64,000 nucleotides of DNA, taken from the NCBI GenBank assembly GCA_021805205.1, contig JAJZFV010000002.1:186001-250000 (forward strand). Direction: 5' to 3'. Below the pieces are notes generated by a model, which was not told the origin of the DNA, did no database searches, and was given only the letters and a program-made list of their open reading frames with translations. Shown here in pieces: positions 61,552-64,000 of the stretch (position 1 is its first letter; every line of letters begins with the position of its first letter). The stretch is from Actinomycetes bacterium. GTDB taxonomy: Bacteria; Actinomycetota; Acidimicrobiia; Acidimicrobiales; Acidimicrobiaceae. A program made the translations under genes and the position numbers.

Positions 61552-64000
61552 ATGAAGTCGCTCACATGAATTGAAATAAGCTTCGGATTTAAGGGGATTG
61601 CAATAGACCCACGAGAAGGGCGCCTATATCTAGAGCAGTATCTAGGCACTCACGCGAAGACTCGAGTCGTTATCAATGAGTCTGGGCAGATCACAGCTCC
61701 AGATATAGGTGATGCTATATCGGTTATCCTGGCTTGCATCCAAGATGGCCACGACGAATCTTGCGACCACAGCAACTCCATTTACGACTTCGCGCGGGCT
61801 TCGGTTTTGGAAGAGGACTTTCGCCACGGTCTAGACGAGACCTTTAAAGAATTACGCGAGAGAGGGATCGACACCGATACACCTTCGCCAAGCAACAAGA
61901 TCGTCTCGCTTTCGCTCTCGATCTTTGAATCGCGTTATCGCGCTGCGATGAAGGCGATAGTGGACGGGGAGAAAAGCTTCAAAGAGTCCCTCATCTCACT
62001 GCTACTTCTTCTATCCACCAACGAGGAGGCCTTTAGCCACCTCTCAGAGGGAAACGTTGTTGACGCTATCAACCAGCTCGTAGCCCACTCCATAATGGGA
62101 ATATCGGCCCTCTTTACCAATACCAACTCCCCATTTTCGATCGCCTCTTACAACAGCGAAGGGCGCTCTTTGATCGACTCGATAAAGGAGGTGCTCCTTA
62201 CCGAGGAGATCACCTCTCTCCTGGCGAATCCCCCCTTTACCGAACCGATCATAACCACCCTCGAGATCGGTGGCGATAGAGCTCAAAACCAAAGAAGGCT
62301 AACCTCTCTTTTGATTCCGATCGAGATATCGATGACTAGAAATGGGACACTGGTCCTGCTAAGTGAAGTTGAGATTGTCGATCCGGGGCAGATTCGAAAG
62401 GTAGCTCACGCCATTAAGGTAGGAGTTGAGCGAGTCTTTCGCCTCCTAAGAGAGCGTCAAAGCTCAGCTCGACTTACCAAACTTCAGGAGATTCGAGAGC
62501 AGATAGTAGATTCTACCTCAATCGACACCATCGATATCGTTAGAGAGATATCTATCGAGCTCTACCAGTCGGATTTGGTCCTCGGAGGTGCGGTAATCAA
62601 GTACTCGGTAGATGAGAACCGGACCTTTTCTTTTTCCATCACCGACCTATTTGATCCAAAGGGGCTCTTTATCGGTTTGGAAGGTTGGAGGGCCGATCTT
62701 CCCTTCGACATGGCTACCCCACTGATCGCCGCTGTAGTGGAGGCTAAACCCATCGTAACGCCTGGCCTACCGACAGCTAGTAGCGACATCGTAGGCATTG
62801 ATAACACTACAGCGCTGCTGCTCCAATCGACCTCTGCAGTCAGGATTCCACTTTCCAACAGTGACGGAAGGTCTGGGTACATATCCCTGACGCTAGTTAC
62901 TGATACCGAGCAAGAGCTACTAGATAGCAGCTTTCTAAATCACTTCGAAGATCTCCTCAATTTAGCTGCGTCCCAGGTTCAAAATAACGCAACGCGGCGA
63001 CAGTCACAGTGGATCGCTCAACTAAACGAGACCCTACTAAACGCGACGTCATCGTCGATCACAGCCTCATCGGAGACACAGCTTCTCATCGCTATTTGCA
63101 ATGCCCTTCTTACTCCAGGCCGTTTTCGCTCGGCCTTCTATGTAAAGCCGAATCTAAACTCTCAACTGCTGCAACCAGTAGCGGCCGCAGGTGTGGATCT
63201 CCAAGAGCTAGCAAGAAATCGGGTGCCACTATATCCAACTCCAAAGCAGACTCTGGCACAAACGGCCTACATTACCGGTGAGACCGCGATTCAAAACCAC
63301 CTAGTAGATACCGCCGAGAGCCACCTGCATAGTAAGTACGTCGATGCAAAAGGATGGCAGTCGGTTATAGCAGTGCCCATAAAGCGACCAAGTGGCACCG
63401 AAGTCCAAGGGGTACTGGTGGTGACCTCGACAGAAGAGGGTGTCTTCCAAGGTAACGTAATCAAAGTAATAAAGACGGTCTCGCTTTTAGTGGAGCATAT
63501 GCTCTCCGAGATCGCCTTAAAAAAGGCGTTACGAGAGGAAAAATCTCGACTCACCGAGATCGTAAGTCGCGACTACCTAACCGACATCTACAATCGGCGC
63601 GCCTTTGAACGCGAGGCAGTTCGAGCCATGCGCCTTCACGGGAGTGGAATCATGGCAGTTGGCATCCTAGACCTCGATGGCTTTAAGTTGCTCAATGACA
63701 CCAAGGGGCATCGGGTGGGCGACAACCTCCTAAAGAGCTTGGCCAAGTCGATGAGCGCCTCCCTCAAGGAGCGCGAATTTATGGCGCGCCTAGGGGGTGA
63801 CGAGTTCGGCTTCTTTATCCACCTCGAAGAGGCGAGTGACTTAGATGAGTTCGTAGAGAGAATGAACCGATCCTTTAGGCGCCAGCGCCACGAGATTAAG
63901 GTTACTGGAAGCTTTGGATGGTCCTTCTTCCCCAACGACGGCACCACTTACGATAGCCTTATCCTCAAGGCCGATGAGGCACTCTATGCCGCCAAAGCCA
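61552..64000 (+). CDS. GAF-GGDEF diguanylate cyclase, C-terminus truncated by window edge
   Basis: Not in the ORF track; translated by hand. A helical N-terminal region, two GAF-like domains (about 62530-62990 and 63020-63530) and a GGDEF domain with DYLTDIYNRRAFE, LDLDGFKLLNDTKGH and RLGGDEFGFF, so a catalytically competent diguanylate cyclase. The RxxD inhibitory site before GGDEF is not seen (KERE). ATG 61552 is in frame but is followed after five codons by TGA (61567-61569); beyond that TGA no ATG/GTG/TTG occurs until TTG 61807, though the reading in between looks protein-like. Start therefore unresolved: unusual ATT/ATA start, TTG 61807, or a nonsense change/sequence error. Confidence 0.75.

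Overview
The window looks like chromosomal DNA of a moderate-GC Actinomycetota, most likely class Acidimicrobiia (an Acidithrix/Ferrimicrobium-like acidophile is my best guess, by inference and not by database match). Supporting signs are GTG/TTG starts, many start codons 6-8 nt downstream of a -10 box (leaderless mRNAs), a mycothiol-type ArsC, a Get3-like ATPase pair, an F420-type LLM oxidoreductase, a small acyl-CoA carboxylase epsilon subunit, Thr/Ser-rich linkers on secreted proteins and iron-related transport. No phage, IS element, CRISPR array or rRNA was seen.

Layout. 0-9 kb: N-terminal fragment of a membrane protein, nadE, a sigma-70 factor, a NUDIX hydrolase, an alpha/beta hydrolase, a DUF929-like anchored protein, two ArsA/Get3-like ATPases with an orphan receiver protein, and tRNA-Pro(CGG). 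9.5-12.2 kb: a sugar block with gnd, a HAD phosphatase and a ROK kinase. 12.5-14.1 kb: an arsenic cassette (arsR divergent from an aquaglyceroporin and arsC) around a perfect palindrome. 14-20 kb: a class I aminotransferase, a flavin redox module (ferric-reductase-like protein, FMN-binding protein, ApbE) and MarC. 20-25 kb: lysC-asd, tandem cyclophilins, an S51 peptidase and a monooxygenase-fold protein. 25-33 kb: 3-hydroxyacyl-CoA dehydrogenase, ethylmalonyl-CoA-type mutase, a degenerate GGDEF protein, an acyl-CoA carboxylase beta plus epsilon pair, aat and bioY. 33-37 kb: a lipoprotein, a DMT transporter, RidA, an LLM oxidoreductase and an AAA_15-type ATPase. 37-42.5 kb: an Fe(3+)-type ABC transporter with two extra membrane proteins. 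42.5-43.7 kb: an RNA cluster (SRP RNA, two tRNA-Ser, tadA). 44.5-49.2 kb: a branched-chain-amino-acid-type ABC operon, then about 1.5 kb of AT-rich non-coding DNA. 50.7-56.7 kb: a Cys-repeat secreted protein, then mmsA, methylmalonyl-CoA epimerase, ccr and a thiolase. 56.8-64 kb: dnaX-recR, an MBL hydrolase, a NAGPA-like secreted protein and a GAF-GGDEF protein running off the right edge.

How the genes work together. Thiolase, hydroxyacyl-CoA dehydrogenase, crotonyl-CoA carboxylase/reductase, epimerase, ethylmalonyl-CoA-type mutase, a biotin-dependent carboxylase and BioY together outline an ethylmalonyl-CoA pathway with propionyl/methylmalonyl-CoA handling, split over two loci. The ferric-reductase/FMN/ApbE module and the iron ABC operon suggest extracytoplasmic flavin redox chemistry and iron acquisition. 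Three GGDEF or GGDEF-like proteins point to c-di-GMP signalling.
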